DNA from: Paramacrobiotus metropolitanus
Taxonomy: Eukaryota; Tardigrada; Eutardigrada; Parachela; Macrobiotidae
Reading direction: 5' to 3'
Assembly: GCF_019649055.1 (NCBI RefSeq)
Contig: NW_026570385.1
Span: 62,001 to 126,000 of the forward strand
DNA length: 64,000 nt
A program made the position numbers and the translations under genes. The notes under the pieces were generated by a model. It was not told where the DNA came from, made no database searches, and was given only the letters and a program-made list of their open reading frames with translations. Shown piece by piece: positions 1 through 9,859 of this stretch; position 1 is the stretch's first letter, and each line of letters begins with the position of its first letter.

Positions 1-3000
1 TCGCATCGCGCCCGAGTTGTTTGATGTTCCGTTTTCACGCCTCTGTGGAGTAATAGAAAGCATTTTTGAAGAACTGCTTAACAGAATTTTGGTGGATAAA
101 ATTCAGCCTTGGTATATGCTACGCGTGCAATTGTATAGCGATCATCTTCGCAAAAAAATTCCAATTTGGACGCCGTTAATGCGGCGGGACGAACTTACTG
201 TGGACCGTATCATGGCGCGCGTTGAACGGGTGATGCAAAATTCAACAAGCTTTCGCTTGGATGAAAGCTTCAGGATTGAAGTCCAGTACACAGAAACGCC
301 GGATGGGGGAGGTAATGACAATCTAGTGATTTCTGAAAGCGTTAAAAGGCTATTGAAGAACAAGATGTCTATCGTTCGTATAAAGAACGACGATAATTTA
401 TGTTTACCACGGTCCCTAGTAACGGCTAAAGCCTTAGCAGATGACGATCTGCAGCTATATTCAACGCTACGTGACACCAGGGCACATAAGCACCCAGAAA
501 AGCAGCATAAGGATCAGCAGACATTATTGGCGAAACAGCTGGTAATAGCTGCAGGCCTGACGGAGCGGCGCTACAGCCTGGACGACGTAGAGACATTTCA
601 GAAGTTACTAAGCGATTATCAAATCATAATTGTTGGACTGGAACAGCTTAACAGCATTATCTTTGCTGGCAAATTCAGGGAAAAACGCTTAATGCTATTG
701 TATTACGCCAACCGTTTTGACGTTTTAACATCTCTTCAAGGGTGGTACGAAAAAAGCAAATGGTGTTTTCATTGTGATCATGGGTACTCTCACGAAGGTG
801 ATCATCGCTGTAAATATACCTGCAAGCTTTGCTTGCGCAAAAGGTGTGAGATCGAAGCCAACTTTGCGCGATACTGTGCGGGATGCAATCAAACGGGCTT
901 TTGAAACAACGAGTGTTTTAACCACCACCTTGCAACGACAGCGAAAAACGCAAACCATAACAAAAAGAAAAGCATTTGCGAAAAATTCAAGGTGTGCATA
1001 GATTGCTCGGCATTCATAAAGACGAACGTGAAACGCGGATACTGGCCAGGCCATGTATGCGGTTTGATTTATTGTTCGGTTTGCCTGTGTTATGTATTAC
1101 CGGAGCACCATGACTGCTATATTAAACCAGAGAAACTTGACGACAAAGTATTAGCCAAGCACAAATCTGCCAGTTTCATGTACTTTGATTTCGAGACGTA
1201 CCCCAACGGTAATGGAAAGCACGTCCCAAATTTTTGTGTAATAGAAGTGCAGGAAGATGGAAAGCCCATTGAGACCCGCCAATTTCCCGAGGACATCAGC
1301 AACATTGGCAAAGACATTGCGAGCGATGTCTGTGAATTTATTTTCCAAGAAAAGCATGCTGGATTTTTTTGTCTGGCACATAACTTTAGAGGGTAAGAAA
1401 TTTTTGTTCTTCTTCTGTTTCAAACAACATGAAATGCGTTGAAAGTATACAGCTTACGGATAAAGTGGTGGGCTTTCTAGGTTCGATGGTTATTTTATTT
1501 TGAAATGGCTGCTTCAGAAAGGTCAAGCGCCTGACGTTATCATGAAAGGTTCCCAAATCACGCACCTGCGCGATCGGGGGTTTGGCATTAACTTTCGGGA
1601 TACGCTCAATTATGTTCCTTTGTCATTGGACAACTGGGCGAAATCATTCGCCGTTGAGGAAACTAAAGGTAAATTTTCCCATGTCCTGAACCGACCACAA
1701 TTTTGGAACACAGTTATTGACTATCCGGATATTGAAAAGTTCAACTACCGATTTATGAGCGATAAAGAAAAGCATGCTTTTATGGAGTTTTATAATGAAG
1801 ACAAAGCTTTAAAAAAAGGATTGTTTGACGTCAACAAGGAACTGGCTGCCTATTGCCACCAAGACGTGACCACGCTACGTTGTTGTGCAATACAGTTGCG
1901 CGAACTTTTTTTCAAAATTACGGATGGACTGTGTATTTTTCAATCAGGTTTAACCCTTCCAAGTGTTTGTCATTATTTTTGGAGGTCCAGGCTGCTAAAG
2001 CCTTTGGAAGTTGAGGTTATTCATATGCCCAGTAACAGAATATCCTCCAATAAGGCCAATTCATGGTTACAATGTATAAGCCAGAGCCAAGGCCTTGAAC
2101 TTGAGCGAGAATTCAAAATTGGTGCATTATTCATTGATGGGTACCATCTGGAAAGTCGAACTGCATATGAATTTTATGGGTGCGTGCACCATGGCCATCC
2201 AATATGCACGAATCCAAGTACACGCCACCCGCATCAGGACGCCACAATGGGTGAGTTGTACGAGCGAACCGTACGGCGCGAAGAAATGTTGAAGAAGCTT
2301 AAAATCAATATTGTGAGCGTTTGGGAATGTGAATATGACAGTCGCATTAAAAACGACGCTAATTTTGCTACTGCTATAAAAAACATACGGATTGTTGAAC
2401 CGCTTGACCCGAGAAAAGCATTGTTCGGAGGACGAGTTAATGCCCTAGTGTTGGACTATAAGGTCAAGCCTGGAGAGAAGATAATGTACTTGGATGTTGT
2501 ATCCGAATATCCATATGTCAATAAAAACAAGCGCTATCCGGTTGGCAAGCATAAAAGAATTACTAATAATTTTAAAACCTTGGATAACTATTTTGGAATT
2601 ATGCATTGCAAAATATTACCGCCTCGCAACCTGATGATACCGATATTACCGGCGCATTTCGATAAACTGATTTTCACGTTATGCCGCACTTGCGCTGAAG
2701 AAAAGAATCAGCAAGTTTGCACGCACGAGGATTCGGAGCAAAGAGCTCTGACGGGGACTTGGTGCACACTAGAACTACAAGAAGCCGTGAAAAATGGTTA
2801 TGAACTAATGGAAATTCACGAAGTATGGCACTATCCCGACAGCAGAGAGCGCTTTTTTGCTGATTATATTGATTTGTTCTTGGCGCTGAAAGTGCGAACT
2901 TCTGGCTGGCCGGCTGATATTAAAACTCCAGAGCAGCAAGATGCGTTTCTGGACCACTTTTTCCAAACGGAAGGCATCCGGTTGGACGGTTCCAAAATAA

Positions 3001-4028
3001 GCTGGAACCCTGGACTGCGGCAGCTCGCTAAGTTGTGCCTGAATAGGTTAGTGATTAATTTATTTTGTTTGTTTGGTGTCGGTAATATACTAAGAGTAGT
3101 TGTAGTAGTAGTAGTAGTAATTTATGCTATGGTGTTTACAGCTTTTGGGGCCGGCTGGGAATGAGCAATAACCTTCTCAGCACAGTTTTCGTGAACACTG
3201 TGAAGGATTTTCTGCACTATTCAACGTCTTCAGAATTCGAAATCCATGATTATGACGTATTTTCGGATGACGTTGTACAAATAATGTACACGAGGAAGGA
3301 TGCTATGGTTCCGACTAACGCGAAAACGAACGTGGTTCTAGCAGCGTAAGTGATAATAGTTTCAATTTTAGTGCTTCATTTAAATCAGGTAAATTAGACT
3401 TGTACTTATATTCTGCTGTCAGGTTTACAACGGCACACGCAAGATTACATTTATTGAAATTCACGCAAAGAGCGGGCGAGCGATTACTATATTTTGATAC
3501 GGTAAGAGCTGAAGCATTAGCGTAAAGCATATTAAACTAGAAGAAACGAGAAAAAAAAACATGGTTTTTAAATCGTAGGACAGCATTATCTTTGTTCCGC
3601 GTCCAGGTGACGAGACGTTTGAAACCGGGTCCACGCTGGGGATGTTAAGTAATGAGCTGGCCGAGGACGACTTCATTACGCGCTTCTGTAGTACTGGTCC
3701 AAAATCTTACAGCTACGTTACGGCATCTGGGCAGGAGGTCTGTAAAATCAAAGGATTTGAAATTAATAAACTTACAGGAACGGTGTTGAATTTTGATTCG
3801 ATGTTGAAAATCGCAACCCAACCTCTCCAAGATGAGACCGCCTCCGATAGCGCTCATGGTAACGTTCAGCCCGAGTCCCTTTCCGTCACATATGGTAGTA
3901 CTATTCGCCGGAAGAAACGGACATATGAAATCCAAGATGTGCCAATGACAAAGCGGTTCAGAAAGACGTACGACAAACGACGCATTTTAGATGACTTTAG
4001 TACTGTGCCATACGGTTACGTACCATAG
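1..4028 (+). pseudogene. polB: Protein-primed family B DNA polymerase (Polinton pPolB), 5' end missing, one in-frame stop
   Basis: This is the element's replicative polymerase. The frame is open at the left edge. Exons are <1-1392, 1481-3046, 3142-3345, 3423-3501 and 3579-4028, all joined by GT-AG introns that restore conserved motifs; the summed length is about 1,229 codons, usual for the family. Visible motifs are a Cys/His-rich zinc-binding stretch around 770-1120, exonuclease motif YFDFETYP (about 1180), HNFRG/FDGYF created by the first splice, palm motif A DVVSEYP (about 2495), NSFWG created by the splice at 3046/3142, and the catalytic YFDTDS created by the splice at 3501/3579. The third intron boundary restores the residues between these last two. 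A TGA at 902-904 interrupts the frame inside the zinc-finger stretch; the same frame continues with conserved-looking Cys and His on the other side. The second intron contains a TAG microsatellite. The 3' end overlaps a minus-strand gene by about 40 nt. Confidence 0.93.
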
Positions 4029-4259
4029 CCCTTTGATCTTGAACTTGAATGTTGGCATTGTGTCGTTATTGAAAGTAAAGTCCAGGGTGGTGTTGGCTTC
4101 GTCGATACTGGCGGCGGCTGATGGCCGATAGGGTAGAAAAGTGGTGACGGTTCCAAGAATAATGCCCGATAAAATCAGGACAAGTGCTAGCAGACTACCA
4201 AAAAAAGCAGTCGTAATGACAATGCATATCGCTTGACGCTTTTCCTCAGCAGGGTCCAT
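3987..4259 (-). CDS. Small predicted membrane protein, unknown function
   Basis: This 90-residue frame starts with an ATG and has one strong hydrophobic segment at about residues 10-38 (ICIVITTAFFGSLLALVLIL is its core), followed by a Ser/Ala linker and a Thr/Phe-rich tail with a possible N-glycosylation site (NTT). It is convergent with the polymerase and overlaps its 3' end by 42 nt. A TATA-like box on the minus strand at 4357-4364 lies about 100 nt upstream. No family is recognised. The membrane segment and promoter make it more likely real than a chance frame, but it could still be spurious. Confidence 0.45.
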   Translation of the reverse strand: MDPAEEKRQAICIVITTAFFGSLLALVLILSGIILGTVTTFLPYRPSAAASIDEANTTLDFTFNNDTMPTFKFKIKGLWYVTVWHSTKVI

Positions 4260-4271
4260 GGTAATGCAGGA

Positions 4272-4279
4272 TATATAAA
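4272..4279 (+). promoter_or_regulatory. TATA box (TATATAAA) for the ADP-ribosylglycohydrolase-like gene
   Basis: TATATAAA reads on the plus strand about 100 nt before the ATG at 4379. A start about 30 nt downstream would leave a leader of roughly 75 nt. It faces a second TATA box on the other strand at 4357-4364, so the two divergent transcripts would overlap. Confidence 0.55.
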
Positions 4280-4356
4280 CGGGCGCAATTTAGACAAATA
4301 AGAAACAGTTAGGTAAAACGAAACGTGCAACTGAAGTTTTGTCAGTTTTGCTGCAG

Positions 4357-4364
4357 TTTATATA
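4357..4364 (-). promoter_or_regulatory. TATA box on the minus strand for the small membrane protein gene
   Basis: The minus strand reads TATATAAA here, about 100 nt before the ATG at 4259. On the plus strand the overlapping TATATAG (4359-4365) lies only 20 nt before the ATG at 4379, so it fits the minus-strand gene better. Confidence 0.45.
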
Positions 4365-4378
4365 GTAGTCGATAGAAC

Positions 4379-5557
4379 ATGTCTGGATGTGAACCCGAAA
4401 ATGTTCGTTTATCATCAACATCGACATCGCCACCACCATCGCCCGGAACAATGGATGCCATTCAGCACATTATCTGGCAAGGTGACTGGCAAGGTGGATT
4501 GCACGATAGGTTAAAAGGTTGCCTCGTGGGGAGTGTTGTTGCCAGCAGCTTTGGTCGTCTGTTCAATACACCCTTCTACAGAAGCCATTTACCAACCTTG
4601 AGAGAAGTTCATGAGCGGTGTGCTGATGTGGCCAAGGATCCTTGTTATGTGCGTTGTGGGTTTAGTGGAACAGTTGCTCTGGTGGTTCTCGAAGTAACTG
4701 TAGGTTGCTATACAGTCGAGCGTGACTATATAGCCGATGGACTGGGTAAAGCGTTAGGATCATCCAACTACTTTGGGGGTAGTAAGCACATGGAGCGTTT
4801 ATTGAAAGAGTTTCATCGGCGATGGAATGCTACAAGCAGCGAGAGCAACTTTGCTCTTCGACGAGATGACGAAGCTTACGTTTGTGGGCCTGCAAGAAGT
4901 GCGCACGGTGGGCAGGGCTCTCACGGGTATCACGGAGCAGTGATGGCTGCAGCGGTGGCTTTGTACTACTGCCGCGAACCTAGTTGCTTCCTCCGGAGAG
5001 AAGTCGAGAAGTGTGTAGCCATCACACATACGCATCGTTTGGAGATTGATGGAGCTGTGCTGTTTGCCTTTGGTTTACAGGAAGCGTGTGATAGCGCCCG
5101 CACAGCTTCAGTGACGACCTTTTTGAAACGGCTAGAGGATTATGCTTCAACTCTTGAACCACCATTTGGAGAAAACATGATAGCTGCTAATTCGTTATAC
5201 GTAAACCATAGCGTACTGCGTTCGCCGGCAGACATTATCCGACTGTATCCGAATGTTAACTCGCGCGCAGCACAGGACTTTGTTCCGCTGGCTATGGTCA
5301 TGGCATTCGTGGGCGGAAACCTACAGTGGTGGTATGGATATAACATCATGTCACCTTGGAAGCGAATGGTCCAGAGCTGCATTGCCCTTGGAGGTGATAC
5401 GGATGGTCGCACGTTCATGGCAGGCGCATTACATGGGGCATTCTATGGACTTTCGTCTGACCAACGTGAGTTTGAGGCGATGCCCGAGATAACGGAAGCA
5501 AACAATGCTTGTACTTTAGCTGATGCATTGTATAAATGGTGTTCACCCGATGACTAA
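4379..5557 (+). CDS. ADP-ribosylglycohydrolase (DraG/ARH) family protein, probably inactive or diverged
   Basis: The 392-residue product matches the all-helical ADP-ribosylglycohydrolase fold over most of its length. Family landmarks are the N-terminal DRLKGCLVGSVVASSFGRLF (about residue 40), a Gly-rich stretch near residues 175-190, an HTHRLE segment near residue 220, and GGDTDGRTFMAGALHG near residue 345, which is the C-terminal metal-binding signature. ARH enzymes hold two metal ions with two Asp-containing motifs. Here the C-terminal Asp pair (GGDTD) is present, but the early motif that is normally Thr-Asp-Asp-Thr reads FSGTVAL and the N-terminal Gly-Asp is Ala-Ser. Known enzymes remove ADP-ribose from Arg or Ser; this one may only bind ADP-ribose. 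A second ATG at 4451 is a possible alternative start. It is an accessory gene between polymerase and capsid blocks. Confidence 0.85.
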   Translation: MSGCEPENVRLSSTSTSPPPSPGTMDAIQHIIWQGDWQGGLHDRLKGCLVGSVVASSFGRLFNTPFYRSHLPTLREVHERCADVAKDPCYVRCGFSGTVALVVLEVTVGCYTVERDYIADGLGKALGSSNYFGGSKHMERLLKEFHRRWNATSSESNFALRRDDEAYVCGPARSAHGGQGSHGYHGAVMAAAVALYYCREPSCFLRREVEKCVAITHTHRLEIDGAVLFAFGLQEACDSARTASVTTFLKRLEDYASTLEPPFGENMIAANSLYVNHSVLRSPADIIRLYPNVNSRAAQDFVPLAMVMAFVGGNLQWWYGYNIMSPWKRMVQSCIALGGDTDGRTFMAGALHGAFYGLSSDQREFEAMPEITEANNACTLADALYKWCSPDD

Positions 5558-5604
5558 AAAAAAGCAAGAATTAACATGCTGATGTTTTAACCTATTTAGT
5601 TGGC

Positions 5605-5612
5605 TATAAAAT
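5605..5612 (+). promoter_or_regulatory. TATA box upstream of the PC4-like gene
   Basis: TATAAAAT lies about 50 nt after the stop of the previous gene and 166 nt before the ATG at 5771. The distance is longer than for the accessory genes to the right, so either the leader is long or an upstream ATG-less exon exists. Confidence 0.4.
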
Positions 5613-5770
5613 GATTAGGTCGGCTCGTGTTTCAAATGTTAGTGCATACAGTTTGCGTATTCCTGCCTTCACTTTGATTTAGTTGTCCATTATTCTGTTT
5701 GCTTGCTTTGAGTTTAAAGCGTTATCGTACTGTTACCGTTATTTGGGAGTATTTTCGCATTTTCACCGCA

Positions 5771-7131
5771 ATGGCTGCAACGCGAAGCGTAAATAGTGTA
5801 TCAGGTAATAACAATGACCTTTTGGCTGCCTTGTCGTCATCACCATCGTTGTCGACTATTCCGGCATCACTTCAGCCTGTAAGGGCATTAGCTATTACTG
5901 GTACTAAGAAACGTAAGGTCACCGCGGACTCGCTTAAGCCCAAAACCGATGCAGTTAGCTTAGCACGGCGTGGGTTTACCCAGGGGCAGGTTGCATTTCA
6001 GTACGAAGGCGGGCCTGTAATTAAATTTGGAGGAGAAAAATTCATTGCAATTTACTTGATGAACAACCGTTTGCGATACATTATTGGGGAGTTTGATAAA
6101 AATCAGGAGGGTCAGTGGATTCCAGGTTTAGCGTCCAAGCATGTCGAGTTAGATGCGAAGCAGTTTGCCAGACTCATGGGTTTACAACTGTGTGGACAAC
6201 TGGAAAGATTGATCAACTATGACGAAGGCTCTACACCCATTACGGCAATGCATGACCTGGGCGGAGGTTACTTCTTCAACTGGGGATGGTAAGAAAGCCC
6301 TTTATATAACAGCCTTGTGCTTTTGTTTCTATGGCACATTATTATTATATTTCTGCGGTTGCTTCTCCTCAGGCTTGACGAAGTACCCATTGCCAACATT
6401 CGGGTTTACCTTGAAGCAAACTGCTTGAAAGAACCGGGAACAAAGGTGGTCATCGGCTCACCCAGTGAGAAACGACTTGCGATGAAGTGAGTGTTGTGTT
6501 CTAGTGATAGCAACATAATTAATATTAAATTTACTTATTTTTTTGGTTGTTTCATAACCGTTTAGCTTATTGATATTATTATTACGGCTGTTGTTGTTGT
6601 TGCAATTGTAGTGAAAAGAACTGGACGGCGTTCTGTGAACTTTTGGACAACGGAACCATCCTTAAGCATGCGTATGAGGTGCTGAAAGGACGATCCGGGT
6701 ACCCTACCATGCAAGCCTGCCAAGCCGACTACCAGGATATTTTTGAGAAGCTACCGTGGCCTATGATGGAGCGCTTTTGCAAACGCCTGACGCAAGAATG
6801 CAAGCTTTGCCACCTTATGGAGGATACCTTTGCTGATCCGCTGCAGCCTGGAGCTCATGATGGCCATACTGCATGCCGCTACTCGGATCGTATACAACTA
6901 ACGGACCGTATGCGGAGTTATGTCTGTAAGGATGTGGAAAAGACTCTGCTGGGGCTGTTTCTCAAGCAACTGCCGTACCGCTATGCTGACGAAGCAGCGC
7001 ACTCGCATCATAATGCGGAACGCAACTTGCTGGAGGCATACCACTTCAAGCCGGACGAATTTCTGGTAATGCACGGAGATCGACTGTGTGCTGAAACGTT
7101 TCAAGGAGCAGTTCAAACTGAACTAGTATGA
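5771..7131 (+). CDS. Protein with PC4-like ssDNA-binding domain, three exons
   Basis: Exons 5771-6288, 6373-6486 and 6612-7131 join with GT-AG introns and give 383 residues. An Ala/Ser/Thr-rich head with a basic TKKRK patch (possible nuclear signal) is followed at about residues 70-135 by a strand-rich domain. It reads GPVIKFGGEKFIAIYLMNNR and then the pattern IGEF, GQWIPGL and LDAKQFARLM, which is the layout of the transcription coactivator PC4 (p15) single-stranded DNA-binding fold. The last 170 residues, encoded by exon 3, are Cys/His-rich (CKLCHLME, AAHSHHNAER) and unrecognised. By context it may protect single-stranded intermediates during protein-primed replication or act in transcription; that role is inference. 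The start was chosen as the first ATG after the last in-frame stop that is preceded by no better candidate. Confidence 0.65.
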
Positions 7132-7138
7132 ATGTTTC

Positions 7139-7158
7139 TGTGTGTGTGTGTGTGTGTG
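7139..7158 (+). repeat. TG dinucleotide microsatellite
   Basis: About ten TG units lie just after the stop codon of the PC4-like gene. Confidence 0.9.
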
Positions 7159-7312
7159 CCTGTTTGGTTTTTCATCTTAGTTCGCTTAGGTAATTGTAAT
7201 CGCTATATCAGTTTGAGTGTATTCGTAATCATTTATTACTAATGTTATTTGCAAATATTTTTAGTTCGCGTTGGCGGCCCTAAGTCGATTTGTCATTTTA
7301 ATTGCCACGCGG

Positions 7313-7372
7313 GCCCTCTGCAAAACCAAAGGTGTGTGCGCGCAGCGCACCTCCCTTTGATTTTGCGAGGGC
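7313..7372. terminator. Long imperfect hairpin between convergent genes
   Basis: Arms 7313-7332 and 7353-7372 are 20 nt with about 17 pairs and small bulges. They enclose an inner GTGCGC/GCGCAC stem (7336-7341 and 7345-7350). It sits exactly between the plus-strand PC4-like gene and the minus-strand protease gene, where both transcripts end. No poly(A) signal is obvious on either side, so a role in 3' end formation or in stopping read-through is inferred. Confidence 0.55.
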
Positions 7373-7390
7373 AATATTTCAATTTAATTG

Positions 7391-7945
7391 TTAGTAGAAT
7401 GCTTCAAAATTATAAACACGTGTTTTTGCATTGAAAAAGTCATTAATAAAGTTACGAACCATCAAGTCGTTTTGAAATTGATTATCAATTCGATATAGGT
7501 TATGAATGATGTAGGAATAGGAAAAGCGACATACTGATCGCATTACTATAAAAAACATGCAGAGTCGAGCGCAGGTAGTGGACAATGGCTGTTGTAAAAC
7601 AGCTCGCTGTTCGTATAGGGGCAACGGTGGTGATGACGCAGGCTGGCCGATGAGTTGCGTTTTCAGAAAATTTTCAAGTGACTGACTATAATAGGCCACG
7701 GGTTTGCCGTAGGAATCGAAAACTTCAATAAATGAGGGGCACTTAACGTAGACGGCAATCCAATGTGTTCCGGGTTCGCTGGCTGGATCGGTGTTTACAA
7801 CAAACGCAGCAGGTAGGTTGGCCTCTGTAAGATGCTGCTGTTGTAGCTCATCTAGGGCGTAGACACCGCGAAACACCGACCTCAGCATGTGCGAAGCGGG
7901 GTTGTACTGTGACCACATGATATTCCGAATTTCCTGTTCGTTCAT
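7391..7945 (-). CDS. Adenain-like (C5/Ulp1-fold) cysteine protease
   Basis: The product of about 184 residues is the Polinton maturation protease. Catalytic-site patterns are in the expected order: His in EPGTHWIAVYV (about residue 65), Asp in EVFDSYGKP (about residue 80), Gln in VLQQPLS, and Cys in STTCARLCMFF (about residue 125). The start ATG at 7943-7945 was preferred to an upstream frame that overlaps the capsid gene. It follows the major capsid gene by 20 nt, the usual partner whose precursors it would cut during virion maturation. The reading frame is intact. Confidence 0.9.
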   Translation of the reverse strand: MNEQEIRNIMWSQYNPASHMLRSVFRGVYALDELQQQHLTEANLPAAFVVNTDPASEPGTHWIAVYVKCPSFIEVFDSYGKPVAYYSQSLENFLKTQLIGQPASSPPLPLYEQRAVLQQPLSTTCARLCMFFIVMRSVCRFSYSYIIHNLYRIDNQFQNDLMVRNFINDFFNAKTRVYNFEAFY

Positions 7946-7965
7946 TATGACGATTTGTTGTTTAA

Positions 7966-9276
7966 TTACGACGCAAAGTCGCAAATACCCTGGCGTAAAT
8001 TGGTGAATTCAATTAAATGGTCGCACGTTATCCAAGCCAGCATTTGATAGGCATTAGTTAGTGGTGTGTCAAAAGTTACTTCCAGGCCCACTGTCCCTGA
8101 TCGAATTAGTGTCATGGGTCCTAAGCCTGTAGCCGTTGGCGTCAGGTCAAAAGCGAACACTGTGTATCCTTTTGCGTATGTATGACGGTCCAGAATATGG
8201 GCTCCAGCTGGATGGTTTTTTTGATTCAAAACATCCAAGAAGCCGTCATAACACTTTAAATAGCGGTTGTTTGGAAAGTCACACATGTAGGGTACCGTTG
8301 GGTATTGTTTCCCATCCACATTAATACAGATTTGACGAACGCGACAATGATCAAATACAAACGGATTGAGGCTTGCTGTGCCATGGAAGCGGTCCGATTG
8401 CACAAAAGCAATAAATACCACCTTAGGTAGTTGGCCGTACTTGAGGTCGGAAAATGCTATAGTTTGGGTGCCAGCAGGAATAGCACGCGCTTTTAATTCT
8501 GCGCGTTCAATGTGGTATTTGGCTGTTGTTGTTTGTAACTTTTGTGTAACAGCGTTCATGAAATCCGGTGATGAGATATAGCGTCGTACGGTTATGCGTG
8601 GATGTTTCATAAATGCCTTGTATTCTGTTGCAGCCGTCGCACCGGTATTCCATGATCGTAAATAAAATTCTGAATTGTTAAAGTATAGGCTAACGTGCAC
8701 GGGGACGCCTGTGAGCAAAGGTTTTGATTGTACGCATAAGTCCGTGAAAATCTTTCCCGATAACTGAACGCTAGCACTTAAAGCAAATAGCTCCTTCCGC
8801 TTTGCTTCACCAGTGTTCTCTGTGGCATGTTCCATCTTGCCTGGTGTGTCGAAATAAAATCCGCCGCTCGTTAGCTGGCTTTTCATGGCATCTTCAGTAC
8901 AACTTGTTAGAACCTCCATTATAGCGCGATAGGGATAATAAGGTGAACAGTCTGAGATCACCTTGTTCGCCACAGTAAAATGAATTTGTTTGAACAAACT
9001 ATGCACAATATAATTAACAGGCGCTATGTTATCATTGATCTCTAGGTTCACCCATGCATTTGTGGCGTTCTTTTTCTTTATACTTAATTCACACTCAAAA
9101 CACGTATCCGTGAGCGAGAGCAGACCGTTGGATGACGGCGGGATAAAGAAAGACAGGTTACCGCTTAATGGTGAGTCTTCCGGAGGCGCCGACTCTGGTC
9201 CATACTCTTGTGTCTCATGGCTGAAACGTTCCGTTAACGATGCCGGTACGGAGAACAGGTTCATGTCACTAGACAT
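7966..9276 (-). CDS. Major capsid protein (double jelly roll, hexon-like)
   Basis: The 436-residue intact frame matches the Polinton/adintovirus hexon-like capsid protein. Typical features are an early FFIPPSSNGLLSLTD, then VNYIVHSLFKQIHFTVANK and YYPYRAIMEVL in the first jelly roll, and a strand-rich second half ending in an LTNAYQMLAWITCDHLIEF segment. It is predicted to form the pseudo-hexagonal trimers of the icosahedral shell. It is the middle of the minus-strand morphogenesis block, 20 nt before the protease and 52 nt after the basic core-like gene. No frame break is visible. Confidence 0.92.
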   Translation of the reverse strand: MSSDMNLFSVPASLTERFSHETQEYGPESAPPEDSPLSGNLSFFIPPSSNGLLSLTDTCFECELSIKKKNATNAWVNLEINDNIAPVNYIVHSLFKQIHFTVANKVISDCSPYYPYRAIMEVLTSCTEDAMKSQLTSGGFYFDTPGKMEHATENTGEAKRKELFALSASVQLSGKIFTDLCVQSKPLLTGVPVHVSLYFNNSEFYLRSWNTGATAATEYKAFMKHPRITVRRYISSPDFMNAVTQKLQTTTAKYHIERAELKARAIPAGTQTIAFSDLKYGQLPKVVFIAFVQSDRFHGTASLNPFVFDHCRVRQICINVDGKQYPTVPYMCDFPNNRYLKCYDGFLDVLNQKNHPAGAHILDRHTYAKGYTVFAFDLTPTATGLGPMTLIRSGTVGLEVTFDTPLTNAYQMLAWITCDHLIEFTNLRQGICDFAS

Positions 9277-9328
9277 GGCCGGCTCGATGGGGGTGGTAGC
9301 AGATATTCAGGCATTTTTGTAGTTTTTT

Positions 9329-9835
9329 TTAGAAAATATCGGGATACTTATCAAAAGAACCGTTACAAGTACGGTGCTTTCGTCGTTTCGTGTTCTTTCT
9401 CTTTTTTGAATGTTTAGTTGGGCGTTTGCGTTTACTTCCGCTACCAGTTTGCTGTTTAGCAGTCACGAGTTGAGGGGCTTCAGTAGAGGTTACTGCTGCG
9501 TCTGAAGGCTGAGCTGGCTCCAATATTTTTCCTAGCTTTTCAGTCACCTTTTCCGCAGCACTGGTGGCTACACTTTGAGCGGCTTGCTTCAGGTGAGGTT
9601 TTGCTGACTCTAATGCTGCTCTGGCGTGGGGTAGAGCACTTCGAACGAGCGGTGCAGTGAATTTGGAAACGCGCGAAAACACTGTTCGGAAAAAGTCTGC
9701 TAAGCCTGAACCGCTTTGTAGACCTGAACTCCGATATCTGCCTATTGGTCCATAACCAATCTGATTCTGTTCAAACAGCTCCTCAAATAGACTTGAATCA
9801 GGTTCAAAGAGCACAAGGTTATGGGGCGCAGCCAT
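9329..9835 (-). CDS. pVI/pX-like basic minor virion protein
   Basis: The 168-residue frame begins with an acidic head, then GYGPIGRYRSSGLQSGSGL and a helical amphipathic stretch (residues 45-100, Ala/Lys-rich). It ends in a very basic tail with several KRKR/KKRK clusters. This architecture resembles the membrane-lytic and DNA-condensing minor proteins found in Polintons and adenoviruses: Gly-Arg-Tyr motif, amphipathic helix and protamine-like tail. It lies between penton-like and hexon-like genes, as usual. Assignment rests on composition and position. Confidence 0.7.
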   Translation of the reverse strand: MAAPHNLVLFEPDSSLFEELFEQNQIGYGPIGRYRSSGLQSGSGLADFFRTVFSRVSKFTAPLVRSALPHARAALESAKPHLKQAAQSVATSAAEKVTEKLGKILEPAQPSDAAVTSTEAPQLVTAKQQTGSGSKRKRPTKHSKKRKNTKRRKHRTCNGSFDKYPDIF

Positions 9836-9859
9836 GATAACAGCTAGAGCTATAACGTT

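Noticed and set aside
841-940. An intron spanning the TGA at 902-904 of the polymerase (AAG/GTGTGAG donor, ACAG acceptor)
   Set aside because: The sequence on both sides of the stop in the unspliced frame keeps the Cys/His pattern of the polymerase zinc region, which splicing would remove.
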